Below, one piece after another: positions 21,672-23,321 of a stretch of 23,321 nucleotides of DNA. Positions within the stretch are counted from its first letter, which is position 1. Every line of letters starts with the position of its first letter. Below the pieces are notes generated by a model, which saw only the letters and a list, made by a program, of their open reading frames with translations, was not told where the DNA came from and ran no database searches. The stretch spans positions 1-23,321 of the forward strand of contig CAIXPZ010000139.1 in assembly GCA_903921455.1 (NCBI GenBank). The letters are read 5' to 3'. Source of the DNA: an uncultured Verrucomicrobia subdivision 3 bacterium (lineage in GTDB: Bacteria; Verrucomicrobiota; Verrucomicrobiae; Limisphaerales; UBA11358). The translations under genes were made by a program, and so were the position numbers.

Positions 21672-23321
21672 TCACGCCATCGCGCGGGCGATGCTGTTCC
21701 ACCACGGATCGTGCAGTTCGGTGAGCGGGGCAAAGAATTCGCCAGCCACGGTTTTCACCGTCAGCTTGTCGCCGCCGACTTTGCCGATCTGCACGGCGGG
21801 CACGCCCATGAGCTTGGCGCGTTCGACGACTTTCACGGCATCCAGCGCTTTGCAACTGATGACGACGCGCGATTGCGTTTCGCCGAAGAGCAACGCGTCG
21901 AGGCGGACGTCTTTGATGGCGCTCAGATCCACGGTCGCGCCGATGAGACGCGGCGTTTCGCGGGCGATGAGCTGGCTGATGCAGCTTTCCGCGAGCGCGA
22001 CGGCGAGGCCGCCTTCGCTGCAATCGTGCGCACTCTTCACCAGGCCGGATTGGATCAGGCCGAGGAGCGTGGTGTGCAGCGTCTTCGCGACTTCGAGGTC
22101 ACAACGCGGCGGTGAACCGGCCTTCTTGCCGTGGACGACTTGCAGATACGCGCTGCCGCCGAGGCCTTGCAACGGCGTGGCTTCCACCGCGTCGCCGAGC
22201 AGGATGATGGCGTCACCTTCGTCCTTGAACCATTGCGTAGTGACGTGCTCCACCTTGTCGATGAGACCGACGACGGAAATCGTGGGCGTCGGATCAATCG
22301 GGCCGGCGGGGCTTTGATTGTAGAGCGAGCAATTGCCGCCGGTGACGGGCGCGTTGAAAGCTTTGCAACCTTCCGCCAGACCGCGCACGGATTCTGAAAT
22401 CTGCCAGAACAACTCGGGCTTGGCCGGGCTGGGCATGTTGAGATTATCCGTCGCGCCGAGCGGAATTGCGCCGGAGCAAGCCAAGTTGCGGCACGCTTCG
22501 GCGACGGCGGCTTTCGCGCCTTCGTAAGGATCGAGATAAACGTAACCGCCGTTGCAGTCCACGGTCATGGCGATGAGCTTCTCGGAAACGGTCGGATCGC
22601 CGACTTTGGCGGCGAGTTCCGCGCTCATCACGGGCAAGGAATCCGTCTTGATGCGAATGACCGCGGCGTCGCTGCCGGGCAAAACGACCGACCCGTCACG
22701 CACTTGATGATCGTATTGGCGATACACCCAGTTCTTCGACGCGATGCTCGGGAACGCGAGCAGCTTCTTCAAATCGGCAATTGGCAATTGGCAATCGGCA
22801 ATTCCTTCAAGGCGGAACGCTTTCACCTCCGCGATGTAAGCGGGTTCTTTCGCCTCGCGCTGATAGACGGGTGATTCGTCGGCAATCTTCTTCGCGGGAA
22901 TATCCACGACGAGTTTGCCGCCATGCCGGACCTTCATGTGGCCGGTGTCGGTGATGATGCCGATCTCAGCCCACGGCAGATCCCACTTGTCGAAAATGCG
23001 TTTCACTTCCTCTTCGCGGTCCTTGTGGACGACGATGAGCATGCGCTCCTGCGATTCCGAAAGCATGAGTTCGTAGCTGCTCATGTTTGCGGCGCGTTGC
23101 GGAACTTTGTCGAGTTCGATCTCGATGCCCGTGCCGGCGCGCGCGGCCATTTCGCAGGTGGAACAGGTCAAACCCGCCGCGCCCATGTCTTGCATACCCG
23201 CGACACAACCGGTGGCAAGCAGTTCGAGGCACGCTTCGCACACGAGTTTTTCCATGAACGGATCGCCGACCTGCACCGCGCCGCGCTGTTGCTCGGCGGA
23301 TTCCTCGGTCAAATCCTGCGA
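21672..23321 (-). CDS. purL: Phosphoribosylformylglycinamidine synthase II (PurL), N-terminus outside window
   Basis: PurL catalyses the fourth step of purine synthesis, converting formylglycinamide ribonucleotide to the amidine with ATP and glutamine-derived ammonia. The window holds the last 549 codons; the usual small-PurL length is about 740, so roughly 200 residues are missing. The frame is open to the very edge (SQDLTEESAEQQRG, then AVQVGDPFMEKL). Further family text is CVAGMQDMGAAGLTCSTCEM, MLSESQERML, ATDNLNMPSPAKPE, VTGGNCSLYNQSP and KSAHDCSEGGLAVALAE. A 4x7-bp repeat (22773-22800) inserts IADCQLPIAD-type residues into a linker. The catalytic His lies in the absent part. The 540-aa secreted protein gene follows within 6 bases. 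Confidence 0.96.
   Translation of the reverse strand, partial: SQDLTEESAEQQRGAVQVGDPFMEKLVCEACLELLATGCVAGMQDMGAAGLTCSTCEMAARAGTGIEIELDKVPQRAANMSSYELMLSESQERMLIVVHKDREEEVKRIFDKWDLPWAEIGIITDTGHMKVRHGGKLVVDIPAKKIADESPVYQREAKEPAYIAEVKAFRLEGIADCQLPIADLKKLLAFPSIASKNWVYRQYDHQVRDGSVVLPGSDAAVIRIKTDSLPVMSAELAAKVGDPTVSEKLIAMTVDCNGGYVYLDPYEGAKAAVAEACRNLACSGAIPLGATDNLNMPSPAKPELFWQISESVRGLAEGCKAFNAPVTGGNCSLYNQSPAGPIDPTPTISVVGLIDKVEHVTTQWFKDEGDAIILLGDAVEATPLQGLGGSAYLQVVHGKKAGSPPRCDLEVAKTLHTTLLGLIQSGLVKSAHDCSEGGLAVALAESCISQLIARETPRLIGATVDLSAIKDVRLDALLFGETQSRVVISCKALDAVKVVERAKLMGVPAVQIGKVGGDKLTVKTVAGEFFAPLTELHDPWWNSIARAMA
22773..22800. repeat. 4 x 7 bp tandem repeat (ATYGGCA) inside purL
   Basis: Units read ATCGGCA, ATTGGCA, ATTGGCA, ATCGGCA, occupying exactly 28 bases and followed by a partial ATTCC. 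They encode Ile/Ala/Asp/Cys/Gln/Leu/Pro residues in a linker of PurL. Length and copy number equal those of the two arrays in rimO. Confidence 0.88.

Overview
The window looks like a chromosomal segment of a GC-rich Verrucomicrobiota bacterium, probably of the Pedosphaera/Limisphaerales type. This rests on protein style, on the sigma factor/VWA gene pair, on the scarcity of Shine-Dalgarno sequences and on the many short intergenic repeats; no marker gene proves it. Every convincing gene is on the minus strand, so the window is best read from right to left.

Right edge to about 20 kb: the C-terminal three quarters of purL (purine synthesis), cut by the window end, is followed after 6 bases by an AT-richer gene for a secreted protein of unknown function with a FlgD-like C-terminus. 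Next comes a short exported GH29-type alpha-L-fucosidase.

17.2-18.8 kb is the strangest part. It holds a non-coding array of about 20 tandem 21-bp quasi-palindromic units (18193-18616), a YdjM-like membrane hydrolase gene, a cluster of small hairpins, and two of three copies of a dispersed ~33-bp element that sits at or after gene 3' ends.

14.3-17.2 kb: an ECF sigma factor and, 12 bases downstream, a membrane-anchored VWA (YfbK-like) protein whose N-terminus looks like an anti-sigma domain.

3.0-14.1 kb: one long tightly packed gene train. It encodes an ABC-2 permease, a polytopic SPFH fusion protein, an HflC-like protein, an HflK-like protein with a His-rich tail, a P1B metal ATPase with a His/Cys-rich tail, an ABC ATPase with a disordered tail, a second ABC permease and a large membrane-anchored periplasmic protein. 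Overlaps of 4 bases and gaps of 1-16 bases suggest co-transcription and a shared membrane or metal-homeostasis job. rimO follows, probably from its own promoter. It carries two perfect 4x7-bp repeat arrays inside its coding sequence.

Left edge: a small basic protein of unknown function and a truncated PolB-type 3'-5' exonuclease, separated by repeat-rich spacers.

A recurring theme is short tandem repeats. There are 7-bp units in exactly four copies inside coding genes, 8-bp (TCGTTNNN) units arranged as inverted arms between genes, 9- and 11-bp units in spacers, and the 21-bp array. No tRNA, rRNA, insertion sequence, integrase or CRISPR array was seen.
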